Positions 37,901 to 49,978 of a stretch of 64,000 bases of DNA are shown here, one piece after another. Position 1 is the stretch's first letter, and each line of letters starts with the position of its first letter. The DNA is from Brevipalpus yothersi (Eukaryota > Arthropoda > Arachnida > Trombidiformes > Tenuipalpidae): contig QZCP01000290.1 of assembly GCA_003956705.1 (NCBI GenBank), positions 80,673 through 144,672 of the forward strand, in the 5' to 3' direction. Both the position numbers and the translations under genes were made by a program. The notes beneath the pieces were generated by a model, which searched no databases, was not told where the DNA came from, and saw nothing but the letters and a program-made list of their open reading frames with translations.

Positions 37901-38892
37901 GCTCGTCTCATAATGAGAGAAAAGTTTGCAAAATGTATGGAGCACTGTGACTGTTTCTTCTTGGGAAAAGATATTCTCAAGTGAAGAAATCAGATAATCG
38001 AAAAAGATAAAACAGAGTTGGGCTAGGTCATACCTGATAAATCCTGAAAAGACAGACAGCAACGATATGGGCACACCAAGATGGAGAATTTTGACAGTTA
38101 CAATTACATGAGGTGACGCGACGACGATCGAAAGTTACAGCGACATTATAGGAGCCTTTGAGGGAGTTTGACAATGGATTCTGAACCACCGTGGCACTCA
38201 AGTGGAAACCTTGAAAGTTTCAGAAAGATTCACAGTGAGAAGAGAAAGAATTTTGCAATGAGATTGATAAGAAAAAAGCTTATTATGGAGAAGAGAAATG
38301 GAAAATATTTGATCAGGGAATGATTTTTTCTAGACTTACCGATTTGGAGGAGATTCTTGACACATCCTTGTTTCCAGAGATCTTCACCCTTGGTGAATTC
38401 TGAATCATTACTATTAGCGAGACAAGAGTATAACCGGATATCTTCCTCTGAAGTGGGGAAACTCCAAAATGCAATTCTAAGTTGTACTTCGACAGGTACT
38501 GGTTGATTAAAATGCTCTACCACTTCGAACGGGATATGACAAGCAACTTCTTTTGCTGCAATCTCGACCAGTGGTAATACTTGATGAGTGGTAGAGTTCT
38601 CAAAGTGTCTATTTTTTCTAGTGTCACGATCAGCAGATACACCAGAAGAAGAAACACTAGAGCTACCCAACAGTCCACCATCTCTCCACGAGCGTGATGA
38701 GGATGGACCACCACAATCTGTTTTCCAGCCTCGCCAATGATTGCTTGATGAAGCATCTTGATCACTGGAAGAAGCATCACACAAATCATCATCTTCTTCG
38801 AAACCATCACTGTTATCGAAAGAAGTGCGATCCAATTCATAAGCCATGCGAACTCTGTGAAATTCGTCCTCTCCACTCACAGCGTTGAACAT
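31931..38892 (-). CDS. ZSWIM8: Zinc finger SWIM domain-containing protein 8 (ZSWIM8 / EBAX-1 / Dora)
   Basis: Substrate receptor of a Cullin-RING ubiquitin ligase. In animals ZSWIM8/Dora marks Argonaute bound to highly paired targets for destruction (target-directed microRNA degradation), and in worms EBAX-1 handles misfolded guidance receptors. Six minus-strand exons: 38892-38340, 38209-38034, 37748-36845, 36731-32469, 32402-32228, 32150-31931; 6291 nt, 2096 aa (human about 1,840). Conserved blocks: DGFEEDDDLC, VEIAAKEVACHIPFEVVE and RIAFWSFPTSEEDIRLYSCL; a SWIM zinc finger at about 219-232 (CNCNC...WCAH); VCLRAPVSESLSRLGRDDLQ and INELPQQILPTAQKLLDDLL; HPLLCEGTRKQRGEF; MASIDSSAPETTSS near residue 1278; PNQPSEASSCFMHELAKTLL, GPHRNLHMCALKIAFYALGL and LSCLPHAQALTLQEIQRAI; and the C-terminal AYRVAVLAMEALRRKNHDEG. 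Long Ser-, Pro- and Asn-rich linkers (an Asn run at about 36940-36970 and a His run near 33260) separate them. The 175-nt penultimate exon is short and lies in a frame with no start codon, so it is easily missed, but it carries the family sequence SPFVLLYIVKEA. Confidence 0.94.
36936..36972. repeat. Coding TTATTG-type repeat (poly-Asn)
   Basis: Tandem ATT/GTT units on the plus strand, AAT/AAC on the coding strand, giving a run of about 12 Asn within the third exon of ZSWIM8. It is a length-variable low-complexity insertion in a poorly conserved loop. Confidence 0.8.
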
Positions 38893-40113
38893 CAAGAGTG
38901 ATCAAGTGGTTACACACAATTTTGAATATTCAACTAATCGATAGTGGATAATAATTTGTGAATAGATAATTTACAAGAGAGGATGTACCGTATATACACA
39001 GGCAAACACATCAAATAGTGTGGATAAGCCATCTACTAGTAATTGGTTAATTGGTTAATCTACCAGAGATAGAGAGCGAGTGTAAAATCTTCTACAATTG
39101 ATGTACACTGAATCTAAGTACAACAATATCACAAGAAAAGCATCTCCAAAAATTGAGAAAGAAAAAAAAATTGAAATCCCAAAAAGAAATGGAGCCCAAA
39201 AAAATGAAAAGGGGGAGAATAAAATGATGAAGATATCTCTCTTTCTCTTCACAAGAATAGGTTCCTCAGGGAGAGGACAATCTATCAGTGAACATCGAGA
39301 TGGAAGTAATACACATTATCGCATTAATTTAAATGTTTGCATACAAACAAAAATAAACACCAAGATGACACACACAATTGTGGATGAAAGAGAGAAAAAT
39401 AAATCACATTAAACACAATACTTTAATTAAATATCAATAAATACACACATACACACACATCGCAATGGCCAGCTGATCAACTGAGAGTATTTTAATTTTT
39501 TACATAAGATTTTGTGAGCAAAAGGATTTTCTTTTGTTGATCTCACTTCACACACAGCGACGCGTAGCCACCTGGTGTCAATGTCTATCGATGAATCATC
39601 AGTATCTGGATACTGTCACAAGGATTGGGTATCTTTATGTGAGGAGGAAACTTTTTTCTTTTTCGTAAGAGAATTTATTCGAATTCTGTATTCTTGATCT
39701 TTGAATTGATATTTTTGGAATGTTCTTCCCTTCTTGATTATCTGTCCCAGCTAATCATTCATCAAGAAATGTTGATGATGATTATTTTTAACTGAAATTG
39801 AGCTATTTATGCTGATATTAGTCGGTTTACAATTGGCAGTTTGAGTTCTGCTGAAAACTAGACTCTTATACATCAGCATTGATCATCGCAAGAATTCAAA
39901 GAATCATCAAGCCTTGACTTGATTTCTCACTAGTTTTTACATATTCTCTCAGGAATTGAAGAAATTTGCGAGCTTCCAAGCCTTCCCGAATAAGATTGAA
40001 AGGGGAATTCTGATTCTGATTTATACTGTTGCAAGTGGTTAGAACAAAATTTTTATTGTAATGACGATACGAAAGCAGTTCCAGTTTAGAGAGAAAATTT
40101 AATGGTAAAAATC
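38893..40113. other. ZSWIM8 promoter and CCT8 3' flank
   Basis: 1.2 kb with no coding exon that I can support. The plus-strand frame at 39098-39412 is Lys-rich low complexity and has no context. The part nearest 40114 contains the CCT8 poly(A) signal. Confidence 0.5.
40052..40057 (-). terminator. CCT8 poly(A) signal
   Basis: AATAAA on the minus strand 57 bp past the CCT8 stop codon. Confidence 0.6.
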
Positions 40114-41839
40114 CTAGTCTTGATCCCAGTCTCCTCCGCCTTGACGTGGTTTAGGTCCTCCAGCTGGTTTTGCCCAAATAATTTGGTCGATCATCAAGAC
40201 TGTGGTCGCAGCATTGACAGCATATTTCACACCCCAGTACTTTGTTAAGTAGAGATCGAAAATTTTTGATTTAACAGCATTCAGAGTCTTGGATGATTCT
40301 GAATCAATGTCAATCCCAGCAGTTGTATCACCTTGTTGATGAGCGGACATCAGAGTAGCCACCACTTCTTGATTTATTCCGGCGTTTTCGGCAATTGATA
40401 AAGGAATCATCAATAGAGCTTCGGAAAACTTTTCTACTGCATATTGCTCCATTCCTGGTAATGTTTCACCAAAAGATGCGATTTTTGCAGCCATTTCGGA
40501 GTCTGAAGCACCAGCTCCAGGAACAAGACGACCATCCTTGGTTAAAGCCTTGTATGTGTTGACTCCATCATCGACCGCTCTTTCTATATCGTCCATTACA
40601 TTATCGGATGAGCCACGAATTACAATAGTGGATATTTTGGATTCTTTCGAGTTTTGTTGGAAGATCACCACAGAGGTGTCACCAATCTCATCAATGTAAA
40701 CATTGTCACAGAACCCTATCTCCTCTGGTTTTGGTGCTTGCAGCTTTGGTAAAGCGGTGGCATTCACAGTTCGGCAAAGTCTTCTCACATCGAATTTTGA
40801 CTGAAGACGAACTGCCATTAGGCCATACTTGTTACAGAAATGAAGAGCCATATCTCCAAACTTGCCTCCTGAGACAATAACTTTGACACCAGCAGCAGCG
40901 ATATCAGAGATCTGCTTCTCAAAAAGAACCTCTTCACCACGACTGAAATTCTGAAGTTCCTGAGCGGTCTGAATGAGAACTGTGCCTTTCGTTTCGGTGG
41001 AAGGCACGTCCACAGGACAAGTGAAAACCGCAACTTTAGCATTCGATGCTTGAGTTATGGTACCTTCAACGCTCTTCTTCAGCACCATACCATTGATGAT
41101 CTGAGAACGAGTAACACCAGATCCTAATATTTTACATACTCGAACATTATCCACATTAAATGATGCATTTTCTCCTTTTGGCATTACAGCAATACATGCT
41201 CTGCCGATCAGATCGGATAAAAAGTCTTCATAGCCATATTGTTTACTGGCGATTGATGACCTGATACCTCGCTTGACTTCCTCGATATCATGAAATTGTT
41301 TCACATGATCCACAACCAAACTAGGCAAAATTTCATCGAGAATCTTATCTTTGGCCATCTCATATCCTTCAACAATCTCAACTGGTTTTAGACCCATGCG
41401 GAGTAGATCCTCTGCTTTCTCAAGTAATGATCCAGCCAACATTATTACATAATTAGTACCATCACCTACCTAGAAAGGTGAAATAAATTTAAAAAATTAT
41501 CTCATGACAACATTCAACATCACAATCACAAGAGAAAATGATTATCCTCACCTCTTTCTCGATTGTTTGTGATGCCATTTCAAGCATTTTGGCGGCAGGA
41601 TGTTGTATCTGTAGCTGCTGTATAATGGTTGCCGCATCATTGGTGACAAAAAGTTTCTCTAAATGATTGATGACCATCTTATTCAATCCTCTGGGTCCAT
41701 AAGAGGTTTTCAATATATTAGTCAACTCATTACACGCCTCGATACTACGTATAACAGCTTCTTCCACACCAGACAGCTGACCGGCACCTTCTTTCAACAT
41801 GGAAGAGAAGCCAGGAGCACGAGGTACTGACATAGCCAT
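40114..41839 (-). CDS. CCT8: T-complex protein 1 subunit theta (CCT8)
   Basis: One of eight subunits of the cytosolic chaperonin TRiC/CCT, which folds actin, tubulin and WD40 proteins in an ATP-driven double ring. Two minus-strand exons: 41839-41552 and 41469-40114; 1644 nt, 547 aa, matching the family (human 548). Visible landmarks: VPRAPGFSSMLKEGA at the N-terminus (theta-specific), SYGPRGLNKMVINHLEKLFV and NDAATI (nucleotide-binding equatorial domain), GDGTN at 98-102 spanning the exon junction, KQYGYEDFLSDLI, FNVDNVRVCKILGSG, TKGTVLIQTAQEL (apical domain), DIERAVDDGVNT with the catalytic Asp region, and RLVPGAGASDSEMA where most relatives have GGGA. The C-terminus ends KPAGGPKPRQGGGDWDQD, typical of CCT theta. 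ATG at 41839 is chosen because upstream codons of the open frame start with TTG and are not conserved. A heat-shock-like element lies about 260 bp upstream. Confidence 0.96.
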
Positions 41840-42422
41840 TATGACAAGAATACAGAGAGACAATCACTAATCAATATACAAACACAATTAAACAGATTCA
41901 ATTTGAATCCACCAAAATTGATTAGACGAAAATTTTTTGTCTTCACAATCAAAATCAGAATCGCAACCTTTGAAAAAGCATGCTTTTTAAGTTTACACCT
42001 GCCAACCACTAGAGGCGCCAATGTTTGATGGTGAAAAAAATTTTCAACTTTTTCGATGAGAAAAGCTTCTTCTGTTCAATATTCTGAATATTCTGAATAT
42101 TCTAGAAAATATTCAATCAGTCTTTTGTTTTGGAATAAACATTTTCGTCAAAATTCTGAGTGCATATAGTTGCGAAATATTTTGTGAAATTATTCTTGTG
42201 ATAGAGGTAGATCATTTTCCTTTGGGGGATAATTTTTCTCTCGCCAGAGCGAAGCTAGAATTTTTGTACCGTTATTTTCATTCTTTTTTACATTTATCAA
42301 TCCACTTTTTCAAAAATATATACATGACTCTTATTTTGAGCCTCGTGAGAATTTCGAATTGTAAATGACATCTGCTGTCATTGAATATTGTCACTATGCA
42401 AATGCATAAGGCATAAGGCTTA
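41840..42422. other. CCT8 upstream region
   Basis: 583 bp between the CCT8 start and the left terminal inverted repeat of the transposon-like element. No coding exon. Contains the AATATTCTG tandem array described separately. A short ATG-initiated minus-strand frame at 41839-42021 is not conserved. Confidence 0.5.
42082..42114. promoter_or_regulatory. Heat-shock-element-like array upstream of CCT8
   Basis: A tandem GAATATTCT array. GAATATTCTAGAA at 42095-42107 is a perfect three-unit heat shock element (alternating GAA/TTC with two-base spacers: GAA 95-97, TTC 100-102, GAA 105-107). A second GAATATTC lies directly adjacent at 42086-42093, with further TTC units at 42082-42084 and 42112-42114. 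It lies 256-268 bp upstream of the CCT8 ATG. HSF binding to Cct genes is known in vertebrates; binding here is inferred from the motif. Confidence 0.5.
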
Positions 42423-43194
42423 ACGTGTGAGGAAAAAAATTTCGGTCAAATTCACAAGCTAATATCTTTTAGATGGGGATGCATATTCGAATTTAAAAAA
42501 TTCCCATGAAAGTGTTCAGTGTCTAGATCGTTGAATAGCATTCGAACAATTTCTATCGGCCTTGATGATTTTTAAACAAAAATTCTTGAAGGACCTTACA
42601 AAAAAATTGTTGCCAAACTTTTTTGGGCATTTTTTTCATTTTTCTTGAGTAAATCTCCACATTCAACTTTCTATTTATCAAAACCAACTGTAACAATGAG
42701 ATAAGAGCAAAAAGTTCCAATTGCACCCATCTCGAAAATTTTTAGAAAGTCTATATCACTCGATGCGCATGGGACTGAACAGAGTTTCCGTAGGTCTAGC
42801 ATAGAAAACTGTAGCTAAATCACTTTCAACTTCGATGGAACTCAATTTTTAGGTGATTGGATTCGAATTTTCTCTCAAAACTTCTCCCTGGCCCAGAACA
42901 TCTTGCATAGTCAGCCTATATCAATTTTCGAATTCCTAAGTACATTTGATATTCCATAATCACAGTATATTCGAATGTTCAACGATTTTTCTGATACCAA
43001 ATGGCACAGAGTTCATTTTAGTCACCCCACTTTTTTAGCTCTATCTCGTGGAGAAATGATTATATCCTTTCCGAATTTTTTTTGCAGTAATTCATAACCA
43101 TGATCAGTTATCTCGCCAAGTTTCATAAAATTTGATCAGTTCTCGACTGAGATATAGATCTCCAAACTTGACCGAAATTTTTTTCCTCACATGT
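42423..43194. mobile_element. 772-bp TIR element, probable non-autonomous Tc1/mariner-type transposon
   Basis: Terminal inverted repeats of 27 bp at 42423-42449 and 43168-43194 match at 26 of 27 positions (both begin AC.TGTGAGG and end TTCGGTCAA when read inward). Each end is flanked by the dinucleotide TA (42421-42422 and 43195-43196), the target duplicated by Tc1/mariner transposases. The interior is AT-rich and has no transposase-like frame, so it would be a deletion derivative or MITE. The similarity of the ends is too long to expect by chance, but with one copy in the window mobility cannot be shown. Confidence 0.65.
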
Positions 43195-44193
43195 TATGTT
43201 TTCATAGACCCCAAATTGATAGAGAGAAAATTTTGGTAACTTTTTATGCTTGCAAGTTAGTCGTATAGAAAAATTTGATTCGTTTATAGAATAGGATAGC
43301 TGTATCACATCGCTATGAGTTCAACAAATATTTGCTTTCCATGATGTCTTTTTTTAGTGGTGAAAAAAATTCACATCATTCCATGGATCAAGAATGCAGC
43401 GAAAAAAGTTTATTTGAATGACCTATGATGCAATGTATGATTTGCATGGTTAACCTGACAAAATTTTGATACCTTTTATTGTGTATTAAATATTTGAAAG
43501 CTGTTACGAAATTTTGATCAATCAAAATACATTGTGGCCTAAGCCCCTTAGCAGGCTCTGAAATTCTTCCAACCTAGGGTAGATGATTGTATTCTCTGGC
43601 AAGGAAACTAGGCTGTTTGCAAAATGATAAATATTGATGTGTTTTATTTTCCTGTGAACCACAGTGAATCTTGAGAGTCGAATTCAAAAGAAAAGTTTGC
43701 AGAGCTAATATGTTTTATTTTTAAACTTCTGGGGATATATTCCATGAAAAAATTTGTGCGAGAATAAAATTTTACGCGCACCACTCAATAATAGAGTGAG
43801 TAAAATTCTCCGGGGATTCTTTCTCATTAACTTATAATATTTTACAGATAAGTTCTCCCCTAAATTGTTTAAAAAATTGCTACTTGTATCTTGTTCATGT
43901 ACATGTACATGATAATATACTCTCCTTCAAAGAAATCATGATGAAGAGTCGATAGTCATCTTCCAAATTTTCCATCCTCCTTTGCCCTCTTCAAGTTCAC
44001 TCTACTATGATTCGCAATCTTCTTAAATTATCCACTCTCTCTTTCTTCCTATCATATAATGCAATGAAAGTAATTTGTTCAACGATCTTTAGCATCACAA
44101 GAATGCTCACTCGAAAGTATTGACTATTTCCTTTTCCCACAAACTTGGATGCTGTAGAAAATGCCCTGATGTACATTTTACGCTTATGTGAAA

Positions 44194-44197
<4 letters not shown>

Positions 44198-44276
<79 letters not shown>
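44198..44276. repeat. (CT)n microsatellite
   Basis: About 79 bp of uninterrupted CT dinucleotide on the plus strand. Spurious Ser-Leu and Glu-Arg frames cross it. Confidence 0.95.
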
Positions 44277-44280
<4 letters not shown>

Positions 44281-44689
44281 GTTTGCCAATGGGTTGGAAT
44301 AAAGTTCTTTCAGCTAAATGCTTGCATTTTATTCTAAATAACTCAGTCTAGCTGGGGCTTTTCTTGCTCTTCCACTATCACAGTCAAGCAGTATTCCTTC
44401 AACAATGTTGTATCTAACGGAACATTCTCATGATATTGCAAATTATTCTCAACTCTATTCACTTCTCGTTTCGAGTGAGTGATTTTGATCACTCAAAGTG
44501 TTTTGAGGCTGAAGACTGATCATTGACAAAAGTTATGACTTTCACGAAAGTTAATGATAACATCCATAACACATCATTTTCCATTCCCTATATCATCAAA
44601 GAATGGGAGGAAGCACAATTTCATGAAATATTTTGATCGATTAAAATTGTGATCAAAAAGGGCAACAATGTTGTATTAGCCACAATATT

Positions 44690-44695
44690 TTTATT
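44690..44695 (-). terminator. Candidate GPCR poly(A) signal
   Basis: AATAAA on the minus strand about 190 bp beyond the GPCR stop codon at 44884; the nearest full hexamer that I found. Confidence 0.4.
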
Positions 44696-44883
44696 GTTTC
44701 TTAAAGAAATAATTTGTTATCAAACAGTATCCAGATACCAGAGTGATGGAGTTGAATGAAAATCGACTTGAGAATCGAAATACATATACATACTTGAACA
44801 CTATCAAGATCCAACTCATCACTGCTGGAATTGCAAAATTCCATGTTCATAATGATTATCGAGCCATCGATTAAATCTCAGGC

Positions 44884-47800
44884 TCATAATATTTCAGTTT
44901 TATAAGTTGACATGCTCCTCTGATTCAACCTTGTACTTGAAATCCCATTTGATCTTCCTCCCGGCATAGAAAGAGCATTCATGTCATCAGTAACGGTTTT
45001 AGGTGTATTTGTTCCAGGCGATCGAGCTGTTTTGGGAAGAAAGAACAAGATATAACACCCAAAATCGATTAGAAGATCGAAAGTGAAAAAAAGTAATGCA
45101 GCTTCAATCAGGATAAGAAGAGAAAACAACATGGTTTGCAATATGGTTTTGACATAAATCAGATTAATTTTGAGATAGTAGTGTACAGTATGAAGGCTAA
45201 GTGTGTTTAATGGAGGGAGAAAAAAATTTTTTCAAGCCAGCCACATGTTCACCTTCATTTGATTAAGTCTTTGGATATAACATTAAAGAAAACATGAAGC
45301 TCCATGCAATTATTCATCTTTTTCCAAACAGAGAGAGAGAGAGAAGAAAAATTTTTTTCTCTTTCCTTTTCCTAAATAAATCAAGGATAAATGAACTCAT
45401 GATAACCTCTTGATTTAAAAATAACTGATGCTAAAAAGGTACTCTGTATTGAGGCTCAATGTTGGTTACTGATATGTGTTTGAATAATCATTTGCAACTG
45501 AACGTTGAATTATGACCGTCAATCAAACCTCAATATGTTTACCTAAAAGAGTGCAACTTGGATGAAGTTTCACTCCATGTGAGGACATGTCAATGGATTG
45601 GCTTGTGTTACCATTATATTATAGAGTTGCTTTGAGTTAGTCAAATTGGTGCAGCCATTAGGGTTTCTTATTACTTGCATGCGCTTCATCACAGCCAGTG
45701 TCATTAATTTCTGAGAAAAGAGTCAAGAGATAGCATTGAATCAATATTGTGGGATAGAATGATTATGAGCCTCGAGGTGTTCTTGATGAATCTACAGTGT
45801 AGTAGCTACACGTGTGGAAGGATAATTGAATTTGAGATTTAAATTCTTCCTCCAGCATTTCTCTAGAAGAACTACGGTCGTGATTTTAGGCTCTATTTTC
45901 TGGCTGCACCGTGAAATTGGACACTCTTTTTTCCCCATTACATTAAGGTCGCTCAAGAATTTATATGAAGTTTTTGCTGATATGATCCATTATTTCAAAA
46001 GAATGAGAGAGAGAACGGAAATTTTGAGATTCTCAAGAGATTTGGTGCCTGGAAAAATTTCGAGGAACTCCAATCAATTCTTTCACTTCCCACGAAATCA
46101 AAACATTCAAATTAACCACATGCTAATGAAGTGAGTTTGCATAAAAGCTTTCTTTGGGATGAAGATTTTTATGCATAAGCTCGAATATGAAAATGAAGTT
46201 TTATTCAAATGTGTTAGCATGCAATGCATGATAAAGTCACACACACACACATAGACAAAATACCAGGATAATTGCTTGTTGGAAAGTAATTTGGCGTGAA
46301 AAAAAGAAGATCCAATACACTTACTCATTGCACCAGCCAGAGGCTTGATATTGGAACAATTGATACAATTGCTCAGAGCCTTTCGAAAGCGACGATCAAA
46401 TCCACCATATATCACCGGATTCATGGCGCTGTTGGAATAGGCGACCAGATAGGGTAGAAATTGCCAGTCTTCTAACCATCTAGGGAGCTGGGAGAATGAC
46501 AAAGAAAGTCAAAAGAGAAAGTCAGTCCAATGGTTCTCCCTCGGATGGCAAGATTTACGAGACAAATAATTGCAAAACTAATCATGTATCAGCTTTTCTT
46601 TCAAAATATTTACTCTACTAAAAGAAACTCATCCGATTATAGCACAAAAAACAAGCTCTTTCTTTCTCTCTCTTTCTCTCTCTCTGCCTTCTTGCCTACA
46701 TTTCTATCATGCTGAGTTAACATGTATTAGAAATGTGAAGAGTTCCCAACCAGATAGATTCACTCTTTCGATTCTGAGAGTGAAGAACACATGAATGCAA
46801 TTGTATAGCACATTAGTATCTCATAACAGGATAAGTGTATCTTATATTATGGACTGAATGGGAAAATTGAGTTCATGACCAGAAGAAATTGAGCTTTTAT
46901 CAATCAAAAACTGGAGAATCCCTCATCCAGCCAATGAACACCAAACCAATCTGCTCACAAGAATCCTAGGAATGCTTCAGCACAGATCGAATGGAATCGC
47001 TCACATCGAGAACCTCTATGCTTGATAAAATTCTATGCTGAATAATATATATACCCAACAAACAACTTGAGCTTATTGCATTCTGTACTTGGTTGACAGA
47101 TTAATGTTCACTGTATGCAAATACTCTCACCAAAGGCGAATAGATGAATATTCTTTGCAATAGTTCTAACTAAGAGTGATCATGGTAAGCCGGTAGTTTT
47201 GGCGAGGAATGGTCGAAGAACTGGATTTAAGCCAACTATTAACACGTAGTGCACATAAAATTCAGCCAAACTGGTAAACGATTCTATTGACAAGCAAGCC
47301 CATCACATTAACATCGATTTATCTAACGAAGGATAGATTTTCCTGGTCAAATTTTCTTCCAAAGGCCTATTACGATCCAGCTATTTGCTTTGAGACTAGC
47401 AAGAATGCATTAACAATTCTTCTGACTATACTCGGCATCTAACGCTTTCTTTTCCATTCATCAAGCTTGGATGTTTTTGTTGTCATCTATGTTGCGTAAC
47501 CTCAAGCTGTTGAAGCTATTGAAGAAAATCATAAGCTTTTGGTAAGAATAGACTTCATCTTGAACCTATAAGATTCATTGTTTAGCTAGAAGAACTTATG
47601 CTGGTGCTGGATTCCATGAGCTCTCATCTTGAACTCTTTAGTGTAAATTCTTACTTGGTAGTAAGAAAAACTTTGCGGAAAAAAGAATAAGGCTATTCGG
47701 TTGAAATAACACTCCAGAGTTTGAGATTCAAACCATAGCTTTAAGGTGTCTTGATGACCTATGAATATAGTAAGAAACTTTTCAACAATATTAGACCTTC

Positions 47801-49938
47801 AAGTGGGCTAATCTAGCGTCATGTTTGATCCGGAACATGTTTCCTATGAGTAGCTTTTGAGTGAGATCATCAAAATAAAAGGAATGGATTGTTTATCGAC
47901 CAATCAATGTCTCGCTTCTCTCTTAATGGTCGGTGATTTAATCAATCTTTCCACTACTTTTGGTCTCGAGACAATCATTTTAACCCTGCTAACAATTGAA
48001 TGATCTCAACAGCAACTACAACCTTCTTTGATCAACTTTGATCTGCTTCAATGATCAAGCTTTCTTTTTATACAATAATAGCAATGGTTCAAGTCATATA
48101 ACAATTGCTCGAAGAATAGTGCCAAAATGTGAACCTTTTATATTAACCATTGATATTTGAGAACAAATAAATTGACATTATTTCGAGTGTATCTATTGCA
48201 TTTCGACTATTTCGAGTTGTTTTGAGCTAGCTAAAACTAGACCAATCATGAAGTGAAACGTGACAATCTGTGTTATTGAACTGATATGTGAGTTGAGAAA
48301 ATAAAATAAAATATACCCTCGAGGTGTGTGTGTGGAAAATTTTTTGTAATTGAACCTCTAAACCTTGAGGATAACAAGCAGGTGTTAGTAAAGTTTTTTC
48401 ACAAGAATTCCAATGAAGAATGAAAAATAAGCGCTCATATTGACTCATCTCAGCCTATTACACATGAAAATAGTGATAGTTTTTCGAGAAAAGTACATTA
48501 CCGAGCCATTCGAAGTGGGCGAATGCATGTGGGTTGAGTATAAAAGAAGCGCTTGTAATGGTGCCCAGCAGCATACAAAAACCAAAAGTACGATACAAAC
48601 CATCCTGATCACCTGAATGGAGTAGAAAAAATTGGTAAAATATCTGAATTAAATGTATCTCTTCAAGTAAAAATCATGATGAGAGCATGTAGAATCATGT
48701 GGAATGTGAGTGCAATTGCAATAATATAATGATAAGTAGTAAGTGGGAATAGGTTTCCAAGAAAGAAGATAAGTTGCAGATTTTCTTGGAAATGTTTGAA
48801 TTGGTGAGTATAGAAATCACAAATATAGGATTTTGGATGTTTCGAGGATATCCCAAGTATCTTAGCAATCTTTGATGCTGTGTGTATTATTATCAAGAAT
48901 ATTACCACATCTTGGGCTAACAGCCTCAGGATTTTTATCAACTGATTGCGTTTGATTGATAATTTAAGACACAATACACCTATCATCAAAAGTCAACAAA
49001 CTAAATGCCTTCTCGATTTCTTGGAAATTATTCTCTGAACTGTAAGCCTCCTGAGACATTCAAGTGTTGCAACATTCATTGCATTCTTCATCACACACAT
49101 GATGTCTACAGCATCTAGGTCAATAAGCTGTCGTGAAATTGCTCCAGTTTCTCAATTCTTCCAGACCGAGATTGGAGTCTGACTCATAAAAATAGGATCA
49201 ACTCTGCACATTCATTTGCTAGGAATGACTTAGGAAAGGGGTTTCTTACTTCCAGAAGATTTTTTCATTACTTCCATCTATGCCCTGTTTCAAATCATAC
49301 AAGGTATATCCTGACTGCTTTACATGCGATACAGTCCTGAGTTGTTTTTTATCAAGACTATCCTATACTCAGGGTATAGAGAAAAGTGTTCCATGGACTT
49401 AAGTGGATGATTAAGGAAATCTCTTGAGATGAAAAAAATCAATCAAAAATGTTCAGAACGCTGAGCCATGTGAAAGTAACGAGGAGAAAAATTCTTTTCA
49501 TTACACATTATATTTGTGTTTTCTCATGAATTGAAATGAGTATTCTGGATGAATGTTTTCCTTTTTATGCATATCTCTCACACATATCATGCAAATTAGT
49601 GGTTGTAGGTGTATAAGTATGATGAATGTACTCACTTTCCGTTTAGCTCGATTTTGAACCTGTAAGTTGGCCAGATTATGTTCACCAGGAGGTATGGTAA
49701 TCCATAGTTTCCAGATGATCAAAGCATAAGCAGTGCTCATGGTGATGATAGGTAGAAAGAATAGAGGTATCGTGACAAAGGTGTAGTAAATTTTTTTAAG
49801 CGGAAAAGTTACAACACATTTTCCTTGCTGTTCATCGAAATCACTTCGTCCAGGCCACATTTCCACACAACTACTCTCCACGGTATCACTCCACTGGGAA
49901 CATGGAAAAAATTTCAAACAAGATTAGTTTCAGAAAGA

Positions 49939-49978
<40 letters not shown>

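Larger units (their letters stand above)
43195..44883. other. Intergenic, 3' of GPCR gene
   Basis: No coding exon supported. Holds a 16-bp perfect palindrome made of CATGTA units (43896-43911), the (CT)n tract at 44198-44276 and a candidate poly(A) signal for the GPCR (AATAAA, minus strand, 44690-44695). Confidence 0.5.

Noticed and set aside
39098..39412. 104-codon Lys-rich plus-strand frame upstream of ZSWIM8
   Set aside because: Low complexity from A-rich DNA and no context of a gene.
45826..46134. 102-codon plus-strand frame inside a GPCR intron
   Set aside because: Phe/Arg/Asn-rich, no splice signals, antisense to the gene; intronic chance frame.
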